Part shown: positions 25,526-35,500 of the stretch, one piece after another | How the letters are laid out: each line of letters starts with the position of its first letter | How positions within the stretch are numbered: position 1 is the stretch's first letter | Assembly (NCBI GenBank): GCA_948473115.1 | Contig: CAOKWI010000011.1 | Coordinates: forward strand, 17,033-81,032 | Origin: an uncultured Lachnospiraceae bacterium | Lineage (GTDB): Bacteria; Bacillota; Clostridia; Lachnospirales; Lachnospiraceae | Length of the DNA: 64,000 bases | Direction: 5' to 3' | Program-made: the position numbers and the translations under genes | The notes under the pieces: model-generated | Database searches by the model: none | The model's input: only the letters and a program-made list of their open reading frames with translations | What the model was told of the DNA's origin: nothing

Positions 25526-26800
25526 ATGTCAGATTTTCAGGAGCTTGTGAAGAGCTTTCCCAAAACAAGAGAATACGTCCGTGATTTCTTTGTGTACGGC
25601 TTCAAGACCAGGGACGAATTTCAGGACAAGAGTCCCCGTACCTACGACAATGAACGGCGGCGGCTGGAAAGCTGGCTGGGGGAATATGTGCGGAAGGACC
25701 ATGTGTCAAACGGTGCCAACATCTCCCTCGCCATCGACAGCAACCTCCTGGACACCAACCCCCTGTTCCGGGTGTGGAAGACAAAAAGCTTTACCGACAA
25801 CGACATTGTACTGCATTTCCTGATACTGGATCTGCTGCAGGAGGGCATGAAGCTGACGGCGGAAGGAATCACGGAATGCCTGCTTGCGGAATACGAGGCT
25901 TTCTTTGACGTCCAGACCGTCCGCAGGAAATGTAACGCCTATGAAAAAGAGGGGTTGCTACAAAAAAGGAAGTCCGGCAAAACCGTGGTCTATTCCCTGG
26001 ATCACTCCCTTGCCCACTGGATCAGCACCAATGAAAATATGTTGGACGCCCTGGCCTTTTACCAGATGGCAGGCTGCTTCGGTATCGTTGGCAATCATCT
26101 CACGGAACAGCTGGATTTCCACAATCAAAGCTTTCGCGTAAAACACAGCTTCTGCGTACATACCCTGGAAGAAGAAATTCTTCTGGCCCTCCTGGATGCC
26201 ATGAACAAAAAGACAAATGTCCGCCTGGAAATGAAAAGTTCCAAAAGCGGAACCTCTAACACCGCAGACTGCACGCCGCTGCAGATTTTCACCAGCACCA
26301 GAAGCGGCCGGCGTTTCCTGTGCGGTTATGGGAGAAAAAGCCGACGCTTCTCCTGTTACCGGCTGGATACCATCAAAAGCGTCACCTCCCTGGAACCGTC
26401 GGAGGAATATGACGAACTGGCGGCCAGACTCGAGCGGAACCGTAACCGGCTCTGGGGCGTTTCCTTCCAGGGAAAGGACCGACGCCATCTGGACCGGCTG
26501 ACCATGACGGTACAGGCGCTGGAACCCACTGAAAATTATATTGTGGAACGCCTGAGGCGGGAGGGACGGGGCGGTACTGTCACCAGGATTGACAGGGATA
26601 TCTACCGATATGATGTGGAGGTCTTCGACTGCAATGAAATGCTGCCCTGGCTGCGCACCTTCATCGGCAGGATCCTGTCCCTGGAATGTACTGCCAAATC
26701 AGTGGAGCGGCGTTTCTACCAGGATTTACAGACCATGTACCGGATGTACAATGTGCAGGATGCGGACATGGCGGATGCGGCGTCCCCACAGGAACCATAA
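25526..26800 (+). CDS. WYL-domain transcriptional regulator (divergent from rtcB)
   Basis: A 424-residue protein starting MSDFQELVKSFPKTREYVRDFF. The N-terminal 200 residues contain two predicted winged-helix parts (LTAEGITECLLAEYEAFFDVQTVRRKCNAYEKEGLLQKRKSGKTVVYSLD). A WYL-type domain follows at about 240-320, with LQIFTSTRSGRRFLCGYGRKSRRFSCYRLDTIKSV; the WYL tripeptide itself is replaced by RFL. A WCX-like C-terminal region ends the protein. WYL regulators bind nucleic acid or nucleotide ligands and control stress and defence loci. AGAGG precedes the ATG. The frame runs further upstream into repeat DNA, so the true start could be earlier. Confidence 0.75.
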   Translation: MSDFQELVKSFPKTREYVRDFFVYGFKTRDEFQDKSPRTYDNERRRLESWLGEYVRKDHVSNGANISLAIDSNLLDTNPLFRVWKTKSFTDNDIVLHFLILDLLQEGMKLTAEGITECLLAEYEAFFDVQTVRRKCNAYEKEGLLQKRKSGKTVVYSLDHSLAHWISTNENMLDALAFYQMAGCFGIVGNHLTEQLDFHNQSFRVKHSFCVHTLEEEILLALLDAMNKKTNVRLEMKSSKSGTSNTADCTPLQIFTSTRSGRRFLCGYGRKSRRFSCYRLDTIKSVTSLEPSEEYDELAARLERNRNRLWGVSFQGKDRRHLDRLTMTVQALEPTENYIVERLRREGRGGTVTRIDRDIYRYDVEVFDCNEMLPWLRTFIGRILSLECTAKSVERRFYQDLQTMYRMYNVQDADMADAASPQEP

Positions 26801-26829
26801 CAGATCTTCTACAAGGAGGCGAAAACCCT

Positions 26830-27477
26830 ATGGAAAGAATAAACCGTGAAGATATGCTGGAACTCACCAGGCGCATGACTTTGAAAAGAAATTGCTTCGA
26901 CCGGATTGCAGGGGCATATATGGATGAAGATGGGTTTGTGGACGGAACCTTCAACCGGCATTTCCAGAAACTCACCGCCAGCGAGCGTCAGGTCAATCTG
27001 GACATTGCCAAAGCGATACCCTTTTCGGATACCAATGTGCAGCTGAGGGAATATGTAATCCCGGAGGTGGGCAGGCAGCGCGGAAGCCTTTGGCAGCTCC
27101 TCATGGCATTGAAAGACTGCGAACTGAAAAACGATGCGATGCTGGATGTCTTTTATGAGGAATTTGGGAGCAGGTACCGAAACCGGACAAACGGCAGCTA
27201 TGCCGTTATCTTTTTCCACGGAAGTTATGACGTGCCCCTGAAAGCAAGCGACAAAGAGAGTCTGTGGGAATCAGAAGAAGTCTTCCGGTTCCTGATCTGC
27301 GCCTTCTGCCCGGTCAGCGGAGATTACGAGCCGGGGAAACCCGACTGCGGTTTCCTGTTTCCGGCATTCAGGGGCAGAAGCAGCGATATACACCGGATCG
27401 ATGTTTTCCGGGAGGACGGCAGATTTTCAGCCGTGGAAAGATGGGAAGACATTTTGTTTCATTCCCGCAAGCAATGA
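26830..27477 (+). CDS. DUF4317-like protein
   Basis: A 215-residue protein. Its opening (MERINREDMLELTRRMTLKRNCFDRIAGAYMDEDG) and its end (YDVPLKASDKESLWESEEVFRFLICAFCPVSG, then GFLFPAFRGRSSDIHRIDVF) resemble the DUF4317 family of Clostridia. No function is known. It has no membrane segment. It follows the WYL gene by 29 bases with an AAGGAGG site, so the two form an operon divergent from rtcB. It may act with the regulator, but that is inference. The family assignment is from memory of the motif order. Confidence 0.6.
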   Translation: MERINREDMLELTRRMTLKRNCFDRIAGAYMDEDGFVDGTFNRHFQKLTASERQVNLDIAKAIPFSDTNVQLREYVIPEVGRQRGSLWQLLMALKDCELKNDAMLDVFYEEFGSRYRNRTNGSYAVIFFHGSYDVPLKASDKESLWESEEVFRFLICAFCPVSGDYEPGKPDCGFLFPAFRGRSSDIHRIDVFREDGRFSAVERWEDILFHSRKQ

Positions 27478-27519
27478 ACCAGGCCAGCCCTGCTGTCTTG
27501 GATACATCAGGATTACTGG

Positions 27520-28308
27520 TCACAACAGCGGTAAAATATCCTCCATCTCCCATTCCTTTGCCGGGAGAATCACCGCCCTGACGCCGATTACTTCCCTGAT
27601 GATGCACATTTCCAGCTGCTGCCTGTGCCTGAAATGGGCAATGATGTCATCAAAACCATTATATCCATGCTTCTCCCCGTAGGGTGAGTGTATCAAATAT
27701 TCCAGCAGCAGCGGATACCACAGTTCATTTCCCTTGTCATCACAGCGTTCCTTTCGGATGTCCCCAATAGTTTCTTCCAGCCTGTCGCTGTATAAATACA
27801 GCAGCAGAAACTGTTCCTGATTCACAGTCCCATATAATTCACGGTAAAATTCTACGATCTCGTCATCCGTCAGCATATGATACAAGAGCAGATCCTCTAT
27901 GATATTTTGGAAAAAAGCACACTCAAACAGATAGCCTGTACCCGCAAAATTCCTATATCTTGTTAAGACAAGTTCCCTCAGTTCCCCCAGGGTTTTTCTT
28001 CCATTATATACCTCATATTTCTCCAGTTCCTTATGGAAATGCGGGATATCCGTAAGAATCCTGGTATATGAAATGATAAAATGCTCCCTCTCGCTGACAG
28101 TATTCTTCACAATTTCATCGCGGATCGAGCCATAACGCTCCAGAACCGTTTCGTACTCCTCCTTTGTCATCCACGTACACCATGCCAGATCCACAGGCGA
28201 GTAGTCGCCCTCCCTGCAGACACGCAATTCCGGTACGACCGCCGTCAGACGGTTTACCAATGTGGATTTCCCCATCCCCTGTATTCCTTCCACAAAAACA
28301 TTCTTCAT
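27520..28308 (-). CDS. P-loop kinase-like protein (thymidylate-kinase-like fold)
   Basis: A 262-residue protein with an N-terminal Walker A motif in MKNVFVEGIQGMGKSTLVNRL. The following pattern YSPVDLAWCTWMTKEEYE and the helical middle resemble nucleoside/nucleotide kinases. There is no clear lid arginine motif. The substrate is unknown. It starts 17 bases after the stop of the AAA/PD-(D/E)XK gene on the same strand, so the two are probably co-transcribed. It interrupts the run between the two WYL genes. Confidence 0.65.
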   Translation of the reverse strand: MKNVFVEGIQGMGKSTLVNRLTAVVPELRVCREGDYSPVDLAWCTWMTKEEYETVLERYGSIRDEIVKNTVSEREHFIISYTRILTDIPHFHKELEKYEVYNGRKTLGELRELVLTRYRNFAGTGYLFECAFFQNIIEDLLLYHMLTDDEIVEFYRELYGTVNQEQFLLLYLYSDRLEETIGDIRKERCDDKGNELWYPLLLEYLIHSPYGEKHGYNGFDDIIAHFRHRQQLEMCIIREVIGVRAVILPAKEWEMEDILPLL

Positions 28309-28325
28309 GATCTGCCTGCCATTCC

Positions 28326-29912
28326 TTACCTGTCTTTCTCATACCTCTCAATCTTGCACCGGTGCTTTCTTGCCCCCGCCGGATCTTCCTTGGAATAGCT
28401 GATCCCCACCAGCAGGACATCGCCCCCATACTCCCTGAGAGCCTCCGGATACCGCCTGTCCCGGATCTGTTCAATGGCGCTTTCCGCCGACTGGCTCCAT
28501 TTCAGTTCAACGACCAGGGCAGGCAGCACACTGTCTTTCTTTGGAAGATATACCATATCCGCGTAACCCGCACCTGCGGGCAGTTCCTCAAACATTACAT
28601 ATTCATCCCCATAACTGAAATATGCCCTTTTGATCACGCTTCGCAATGCCTGCTCATTGTTATAGTACAGGGAAGATTCCTCTTCGTGAATCTTCTCTAT
28701 CTGCCCTGCAACAGCATCCTCCTTTCCATGAACGGTATCTTGAATAAGCTGTTCACTTTCCCGCACTCTCCTGATGGTATCATCCCGCCTTACCTGCCGG
28801 ATGGCCCTGGCAAATTCCATCCGGATCTCTTCATTGGGGATATGCACCTTCTGCGTTGTCTCGTCATAGGTCAGATATCCCAGATGGATCAGCAGCGTCA
28901 GCACATCATCCCTGTCACGGAAAGTGACCAGGTCATTGGCAAACCCCTTTGTGTCCACCTTTGCCCCCACGCCGCCGATCAGATCCGAAACCGTCCTGCC
29001 CAGTCCGTCAAAATCCAAGCTGATATATCCCATCAGGCTCTCCGCAGCAGAAGTCTGCGTCCAATAGGAATCAAAGTCATCATTCCGGATTGCCTCCATC
29101 ACAGAATTGGGATTATAGACAGACGCTATCTCCCGAAACGCATATCCGTCGTACCATTGCTTCATCTTTTCGAAATTGTTGCCGTGTTCCTGACAAAGTT
29201 CTCTGACCTCATCCTCCGTGAACCCCACATACTTTCCAAACTGCCTGGGCTTGATCATGGTATATTCCTTAAAGTCCGATATGGCTGACTGTGAACCATC
29301 CTTCTTAATGGGCAGAATACCAGTCATATATACCGCCGCAAATATTTTGTCTGTCATCCCACTGTTTTTGAACAGGGCACGCAGGAATTCCAGATATTTT
29401 CTCTGCTGGTCAGGATGCCCTGCCGCCTCCCTGATGGGCGCATCCCACTCATCAATGATCATGATGAACTTATTTCCTGCCGTTTCCGCCGCATTGGCCA
29501 GCGTTGCGGCAAAGCCCTCCGCCACGATCAGATCCTGATACTGTTCTGTCAGTTCCCGGACCACATTCCTCTGGATATAGGGCACAAGCTCTGACATGGA
29601 AGCCTCTCCTATCACCCCTGTCATATCCAGATAGATCACATCATACCTGTTCAGATGATCCCTGTACCGGGCATCCCTGGCTATCTCCAGATCGTCAAAG
29701 AGCCCTGTTGAATCACAGGTCTTGTCATAATAGGCACATAGCATTTTAGCCGCAAAGGACTTTCCAAAACGCCGGGGGCGGCTGATACATGTCAGACACA
29801 TCGACGTATTGATTGTCTGGTTGATCAATCCGACCAGACCCGACTTATCCACATAAGCACTATTCCTGATTCTGGCAAATCCGCTGTTGCCAGGATTCAA
29901 ATAATTTCCCAT
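28326..29912 (-). CDS. AAA-ATPase-like / PD-(D/E)XK nuclease fusion protein
   Basis: A 528-residue protein of a type expanded in Lachnospiraceae and Bacteroidetes. The N-terminal AAA-ATPase_like domain has NSGFARIRNSAYVDKSGLV, a P-loop in ISRPRRFGKSFAAKML, and FIMIIDEWDAPI (Walker B). The C-terminal PDDEXK_9-like domain has the core GYADMVYLPKKDS followed by ALVVELKWSQSAESAIEQI, with D, E and K in the expected positions. Its role is not established; toxin or mobile-element links have been suggested for the family. I chose the ATG 10 bases after AGGAGG. Confidence 0.85.
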   Translation of the reverse strand: MGNYLNPGNSGFARIRNSAYVDKSGLVGLINQTINTSMCLTCISRPRRFGKSFAAKMLCAYYDKTCDSTGLFDDLEIARDARYRDHLNRYDVIYLDMTGVIGEASMSELVPYIQRNVVRELTEQYQDLIVAEGFAATLANAAETAGNKFIMIIDEWDAPIREAAGHPDQQRKYLEFLRALFKNSGMTDKIFAAVYMTGILPIKKDGSQSAISDFKEYTMIKPRQFGKYVGFTEDEVRELCQEHGNNFEKMKQWYDGYAFREIASVYNPNSVMEAIRNDDFDSYWTQTSAAESLMGYISLDFDGLGRTVSDLIGGVGAKVDTKGFANDLVTFRDRDDVLTLLIHLGYLTYDETTQKVHIPNEEIRMEFARAIRQVRRDDTIRRVRESEQLIQDTVHGKEDAVAGQIEKIHEEESSLYYNNEQALRSVIKRAYFSYGDEYVMFEELPAGAGYADMVYLPKKDSVLPALVVELKWSQSAESAIEQIRDRRYPEALREYGGDVLLVGISYSKEDPAGARKHRCKIERYEKDR

Positions 29913-30051
29913 CGACCGCATCCCTCCTGATATTTCCCATACCGCAACGTATTCCTGCCACATGTCCGGCCTGGCTTTTCATGCTTATGCTTCTATTATA
30001 CCCTTGACATAACCGTTGCACAATGAAATTATGTAAGGCATCGTCTCTCCC

Positions 30052-30369
30052 TTATCCGTTTTCACAGTCCCACAGGCAGCGTTTCAGGTCAACATGATAT
30101 TCATCCTTCAGTGACACCCCTTCCTGCCGCAGCAGATATTCCTGCTCCCTCCATCCGGGAACCAGCCTCCCCGCATGATTGACAACCCTGTGACAGGGAT
30201 ACCTCCCATAAAACTCTGCCATACTGAGGACTTTCCCCACAAGGCGTGCATTTCTATCCCTGCCGATCAGTTTTGCGATCTGCCCATACGTCGCAACGCA
30301 TCCCTCCGGGATTTCCTCTACTACGGAAAGAATCTCATAAATAAGTGACTCATTTAGAATATGTCCCAT
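30052..30369 (-). CDS. MGMT-family DNA methyltransferase domain protein
   Basis: A 105-residue protein that is only the DNA-binding, active-site domain of O6-alkylguanine transferases. The PCHRV motif retains the acceptor cysteine (YGRYPCHRVVNHAGRLVPGW), so it could take up alkyl groups, unlike ATL proteins where the cysteine is tryptophan or alanine. The helix-turn-helix region is GCVATYGQIAKLIGRDRNARLVGKVL. The short form lacks the N-terminal domain of Ogt. AAGGGG precedes the chosen ATG. It is divergent from the second WYL gene. Confidence 0.85.
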   Translation of the reverse strand: MGHILNESLIYEILSVVEEIPEGCVATYGQIAKLIGRDRNARLVGKVLSMAEFYGRYPCHRVVNHAGRLVPGWREQEYLLRQEGVSLKDEYHVDLKRCLWDCENG

Positions 30370-30494
30370 TTCTATAACGCCCCTTGACAAAAACTGTTTT
30401 TTGCATTATCACTATATCATGAATCTTCGATTCATGATCGTCATTCGCCGTTCGCCGAATGTGACAACTGAAATCCTGGGAGAGGTGGATCGTC

Positions 30495-31676
30495 ATGGAA
30501 CTATTTTCGGAAATATATAGCTGCTATTATCAGGTGTTACGGCATTTGCTGTGCAGCGCTGACCCCCTGACCATAGAGGACATCCGCAGCCGGATCTGCG
30601 GCGAAGGCTTTGAGGAAAGCCTGCTCTCGATCATACCAAAGCTGGAGGACGGTACGTGGAATTTATTCGAAAAGGAAGGGAAGCTTTACCGTTCCAGAAT
30701 TTCTTCCACCTTTATCACCCCTGTATCCGGACTGGAAAAAGCATATCTGAAAGCGCTGCTGTCAGACCCCCGCATGGGGCTGTTCCTGGACGGCGGACAG
30801 CGGGATGCCCTGGATCAGATGCTAGAGGGCGTCACTCCCCTCTGGAAGCCGGGACAGTTCTATTATTTTGACCGTTTCTCCGACAGCGACCCCTATGAGG
30901 ACGAAAATTACCGCCGCTGCTTCCGCACCCTGCTTCGGGCACAGAAGGAAAACCGGTTTGTGGATATTGATTACACCTCGCCAAACGGGAACCGCGTGCA
31001 TCACCATTACGTCCCCGCCCGCCTGGAATACTCGGTAAAAAATGACAAGTTCCGTCTTCTGTGCCTGAGACCGTCCCGTTCCGGTGATCATTCCCACGGA
31101 CAGTGGCGTCGTAACAGGATACCAGATACCGGATTCACCAAAAACGCCGAAACAACCGATCCCGGTTTAGACCCCAATGGCTTATACCCCAATACACAGA
31201 GCCTGCTGCGCGAAAACACCCCTCCGGCCATCATTCCGGCTTCCTGCTGCCCTGAACAGACCGGCGGAAAAATGAGACTGGAAATCCTGAACGTGTCCCG
31301 TATCCAGAATGTCCTCCCGATGGACAAAATCCTTTCCTCCCCTGCGGATCTGAATACAGTGATCCGGCGTTCCTACTATCAGGAACCGCTGAGGCTGCGC
31401 ATCGTGGACAGGCGCAATGCCCTGGAAAGGGCCATGCTGCACTTTGCAAACTATGAGAAGAATACCACAAAAATAGATGACGACACCTATGAATGCCTCA
31501 TTTATTACAACCAGGGCATGGAGACGGAACTGTTGATTGAGATCATGTCCTTCGGCCCCATGCTCACCGTGCTTGGAAATGAGCGATTCCTGAGCAGCCT
31601 GAAAGCGAGGCTACAGAGGCAGAGAAAGCTTGCTGCAGAAATGGTTTCCGCTCAAAGCATACAGACAGAGCAGTGA
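30495..31676 (+). CDS. Second WYL-domain regulator
   Basis: A 393-residue protein. Residues 1-75 look like a winged-helix segment, and 135-190 hold the WYL region (ENRFVDIDYTSPNGNRVHHHYVPARLEYSVKNDKFRLLCLRPS). The C-terminal part (VLPMDKILSSPADLNTVIRRSYYQEPLRLRIVDRRNALERAMLHFANYEKNT) resembles a WCX extension. A middle segment (about 195-250, RSGDHSHGQWRRNRIPDTGF) looks like a low-complexity insertion. GAGAGGT precedes the ATG. The upstream spacer has hairpins at 30418-30436 and 30442-30461. It may form a pair with the WYL gene at 25526. Confidence 0.75.
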   Translation: MELFSEIYSCYYQVLRHLLCSADPLTIEDIRSRICGEGFEESLLSIIPKLEDGTWNLFEKEGKLYRSRISSTFITPVSGLEKAYLKALLSDPRMGLFLDGGQRDALDQMLEGVTPLWKPGQFYYFDRFSDSDPYEDENYRRCFRTLLRAQKENRFVDIDYTSPNGNRVHHHYVPARLEYSVKNDKFRLLCLRPSRSGDHSHGQWRRNRIPDTGFTKNAETTDPGLDPNGLYPNTQSLLRENTPPAIIPASCCPEQTGGKMRLEILNVSRIQNVLPMDKILSSPADLNTVIRRSYYQEPLRLRIVDRRNALERAMLHFANYEKNTTKIDDDTYECLIYYNQGMETELLIEIMSFGPMLTVLGNERFLSSLKARLQRQRKLAAEMVSAQSIQTEQ

Positions 31677-31722
31677 TAAGCCCTGCCTGTGAATCACGAA
31701 TACAGGTCATTCTGCCTTTACC

Positions 31723-32277
31723 CTATCCCATCCGACGGATCATCATATACTCATTTAGCAGTGTTCCGTCCTTTAAGCGGATCGCATTCGGGCGCACCCC
31801 GGAAATACGAAAGCCCATTTTTTCATACAGATGCCTTGCGCGGGTATTTCCCTCTATAAACTCCAGTTCCAATTGAAGAAGCCCCTCTCTCTCCTGCGCA
31901 ATTCTGATCATTTCTTCAAACAGGCGCGTGCCGATACCCTGATTCCAATATTCGCCAAGGATTGCAATGGCGACAGATGCCCTATGCATTGTTTTTAGTT
32001 TATTGTTAAAATTGATCTGGCAGTTTCCGGCGACCCTGCCATCTACAAGGCAAACCAGCATCGCATCATTTTCCGAAGCATTCAGACGTTCAAATAACTG
32101 CTTTTCACTTTCGTATGTATATTTTGCGCATTCTTCAGGATATCTCAATATAAAATCTGTCTCTCCCGCAGAAATAACAAGGTAATCAAGCATCCCCTGT
32201 ATGTCTTCTTTCCTTGGGCTGCGAATCAATGCCTTTCGTCCATCTTTCATGTCAAACCATATATCTTCAATAATCAT
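31723..32277 (-). CDS. GNAT family N-acetyltransferase
   Basis: A 184-residue acetyltransferase. The acetyl-CoA-binding motif is in VAIAILGEYWNQGIGTRLFEEMIRIAQEREGL (R/Q-x-x-G-x-G/A), followed by LELEFIEGNTRARHLYEKMGFRISGVRPNAIRLKDG, typical of the RimI/RimJ-like set. The acceptor is not predictable. I chose the ATG with TGGAG 7 bases upstream; the longer frame to 32403 runs through a CTAG-bounded repeat. It is probably monocistronic. Confidence 0.88.
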   Translation of the reverse strand: MIIEDIWFDMKDGRKALIRSPRKEDIQGMLDYLVISAGETDFILRYPEECAKYTYESEKQLFERLNASENDAMLVCLVDGRVAGNCQINFNNKLKTMHRASVAIAILGEYWNQGIGTRLFEEMIRIAQEREGLLQLELEFIEGNTRARHLYEKMGFRISGVRPNAIRLKDGTLLNEYMMIRRMG

Positions 32278-32314
32278 AATTTTTCTCCATTCCATTTCAT
32301 TTTTCAAACACGCT

Positions 32315-32480
32315 CTAGTATAATCCACTCTAATTGCCCGTATGTTTGGCGCAGGATAAATTTTCATCCTGCAAGGCGGCTGAACGAAGCGATGCGGTGG
32401 CATCGTTGAGTGAAGCCAACGCAGTCAGGTGGAAATTTAGACAAGCGAAACATAGGGATCATTTAAGTGGATTATACTAG
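32315..32480. repeat. CTAG-bounded hairpin element, copy B (166 bp)
   Basis: Both ends read CTAGTATAATCCACT inward. The arms also share TATGTTT and a TAAATTT(T/C)CA(T/C)CCTG block. The core GCGATGCGGTGGCATCGTTGA is the reverse orientation of the core in copies A, C and D. It begins inside the 19-base motif at 32299-32317 and lies upstream of the GNAT gene. Confidence 0.8.
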
Positions 32481-32513
32481 GCAATTGCAAAAGTCCGAAT
32501 TAGAGTGACGCCT

Positions 32514-35500
32514 TCAGTCCCCTGCCAGTTCCTCCCAGAGTTCCTCATAGGGGCGGGGCTTCACCGGCTTCTCGCCCGCATATTCCGCGAACCGGCCTGT
32601 GATACGGGCAGGATCATCCAGATTTGCAAGCAGCAGTTCCAGGGCGTTCCGCAGCGGCGTCACACCGTCATGGACCAGATAGGCAGGAACAGTCCGCCCC
32701 TGGAAAGTGTCTTTTGGATACTTCCTCCCCTCCACGTCCATATATGTCCCGGTATCCGCCACATGATACTGCACAGTCCGCTTTTCCTCCTCCAGCCAGG
32801 CCATCAGGAAACGACCTCTCTCCTGAAGCAGGACGATGTGTTTTCTCCTGCCCGCTTCCCCGCCAAAGGTCAGGCGCATTTTGCAGAATCCTCCCTCTAA
32901 AAATCCAATCATCATCTGCTGCAGCCTGCCCCGCCTGGCCTGGTCAACCTCCAGCTTTTCCACACTGCCCCGCTCGTCCACACGGGCAGCGGATTCCGGA
33001 TACATGAGAAAGTAGAACGGGGCATCCGGACGGTTATGGGCGCGTTCCATGGGGAAATCAGCCAGAAGCTGTTTGTCCAGGTTATATTTGCTCCTCCCGT
33101 TGGAAACATTAATGGCATAATCCCAGATCCCACCCGCCATGTAATCCACATTGCCGGGCCAGCTGACCTGCCTGAAAATCACATCCAGCCGTCTCCTTAT
33201 GCTGGAAAAGCTTCTGTGTATCACCAGGTTGAACAGCTTCCCCTGGCGAAAAGGAACGAATTTCAGCCTGCCGTCCGTCCTGCCGTACAGATCCGGTCTC
33301 TCCAGGAGGGCAAAGGATTTTGCCCGGAAGTCGTCAAAGTAGAGACAGACGTATCCAAGGCTTCCTTTCATGAACACCAGGGAGCGTCTGGCCTCATAAT
33401 CCTGTTCCTCCCCCACTGGCGGTACTATATTCCAGGACAATTCCAGCCGTGTCAGCCGATCATTGGCGAACTGAGTCAGCAGTTCCTCCAGTTTTTCCCG
33501 GGTGACGGCTTTCCCCGGTATCCCCCCTGTCTTCTGTTCTGCCCTACCGGCAGACTCACTTGTCTTCCGTTCCGCTCCACTGGCTGTCCCGTCTGGCTCC
33601 GCTCCTGCCCCACCGGCAGACTCACTTGCCTTCCGTTCCGCTCCACTGGCTGTCCCGTCCGTCCCCATCTCCGCCTCGCTGTCTGCTTTCCCCAGGAGTT
33701 CCACAGGTCTGCTCCAGAAAGCCATGGCATCCTGCTCCCTGGAAATCGCATGAAGGTCAGGCATGGCATACACCGCATCCGGCAGATTCACCAGCAATTC
33801 CATGGGAAGCCGGGGCGGCGCTATCGTTTCCTCCAACATCTGCCTGGCCAGGGTTATCGCCTCCCGGGCATCTGCCACATCCTCCCTCCAACCGTCCCTC
33901 AGTCTCTGACGCCCGATCGGGAGCTGCTCGAACAGCAGCAGGGTCTGACTTCTCTCAATCCATTCGCAGCCGTAAAGATGTTCCGCATCCTCGGCAAACA
34001 GTTCGAATGGCAATACACTCTCCGGCGGCAGGGAACAGATCTCCGGCGGCTCGTCCTCTGCCCAGTCCCATCCCTGTCCGGCTTCTCCCGGCACAGGAAG
34101 GCTGCAAATCTGTCCCGCCAGGCAGGCAGCAATCCACTGACGCCCATCCTCAGGTGCGGCGGTATGCTCCAGACGTCTCAGGATCTCCCTTTTCACCGGT
34201 TCATATTGGTCATAAGTAGTCACAGTGACAGGAAGACACAGGAAAAAGGAATCCCCCTCCCCCAGACCTGCCACCTTCTCCCACGTCAGGCAGGGACGGT
34301 AAACCGGTTCCCCGTTCAGCAGGAACTCCATATAGCGCAGATGGAAACGGGCTTCCACGGTGTCCCCGCCAAGGGCAAAGACAGCCTGTCTGGGCGTGAT
34401 TTCCTTCCCTGTCACCCCCAGGAATCCCCTGCTCCACTCAGGCAGATATGGCAGTTCGCGGTTCAGATATTCCAGCAGCCCACGGCCGGACTCCGGATCC
34501 CTGGCCTGGTAAAAGCCTGTATTCAGCCAATGACGGAAGAACGGGCTGCTTTTCAGGCTTAAGGGATCCTCTGATACCTCTGCTTCCCGGTCCCTTCGCT
34601 GGCGGTCTGCATGTTCCTGGTATTTCAGCATTTCCCTTGCCCGGTCGATGACCCGTCCGGCGCAGGGCGCACTCTCATGTTCCATATAAAACTGAATGAC
34701 CTTCCTGAGGTAAAGATCACATCGATCCTCATTCACCCAGGTATGAAGCATTTCCTCCTCCACGAAACGGCGGTCCAGCAGTGCCCGCTGAAAGTCCGCC
34801 CGGGCGAAGAAATCCTCCGTCCTCCGGATATCCTCTTCCGTGGCTCCGGCATTTTCGCCATGAAGCTTACAGGTGCTGACGGCATAGGTATGGAACGCTT
34901 CCCGTAATTCCGTGAATTTTTCCCTCTGCTGGCCGGCCAGTTCCGGCAGCCGTTCCAGAATCAGTTCACGCAGGACGCCATAAAAAATTTTCTCACGCCC
35001 CATAATGGCAGTCTCCAGATTCAGCCTCTGCCAGGTAATACGGTATAGTTCCTCCGGCAATCCCTCCTGGCGGAAGAAATGGGCCATCAGCCGCAGACCG
35101 GCAGGATGACGCTCGTGATCCATATCTCCCCTCTGCTGGCATTTGTCCGTGATATAAATTGCCGCATAACAGCCTATGATTTCACTGTATTCCCCTATCT
35201 CCTGCTCGCTCCAGACATCCCTCTCCGCCATGGAAAGCAGGCGGCGGTACTCCGAGAAGCTTTCCGTTACCGCCAGTTCATTGCCCTTTGGATATTTAGG
35301 TGCCGGCCCTTTTGTGACAATCTCAAAAACAGACTGCAGCCCGTCAAATTGTGCCCCCATCCGTGTCTGGAACTGGAATTCCACCCTTTCACTTCCATCC
35401 GGATTACGATAGACAGACCTATGTACTGTAAACTGATACGCGACACACAGCCAGATCAGAAACTCCCGGTTCACCGGATATTCCGTTTCCAGCCGAGTGA

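Noticed and set aside
30001..31700. Mobile element around the MGMT and WYL genes
   Set aside because: No integrase, transposase, terminal repeats or attachment site is visible; only the gene order hints at insertion.
33036..34562. Plus-strand frame of 508 codons
   Set aside because: Antisense to the J-domain gene; proline/arginine-rich shadow with no motif.
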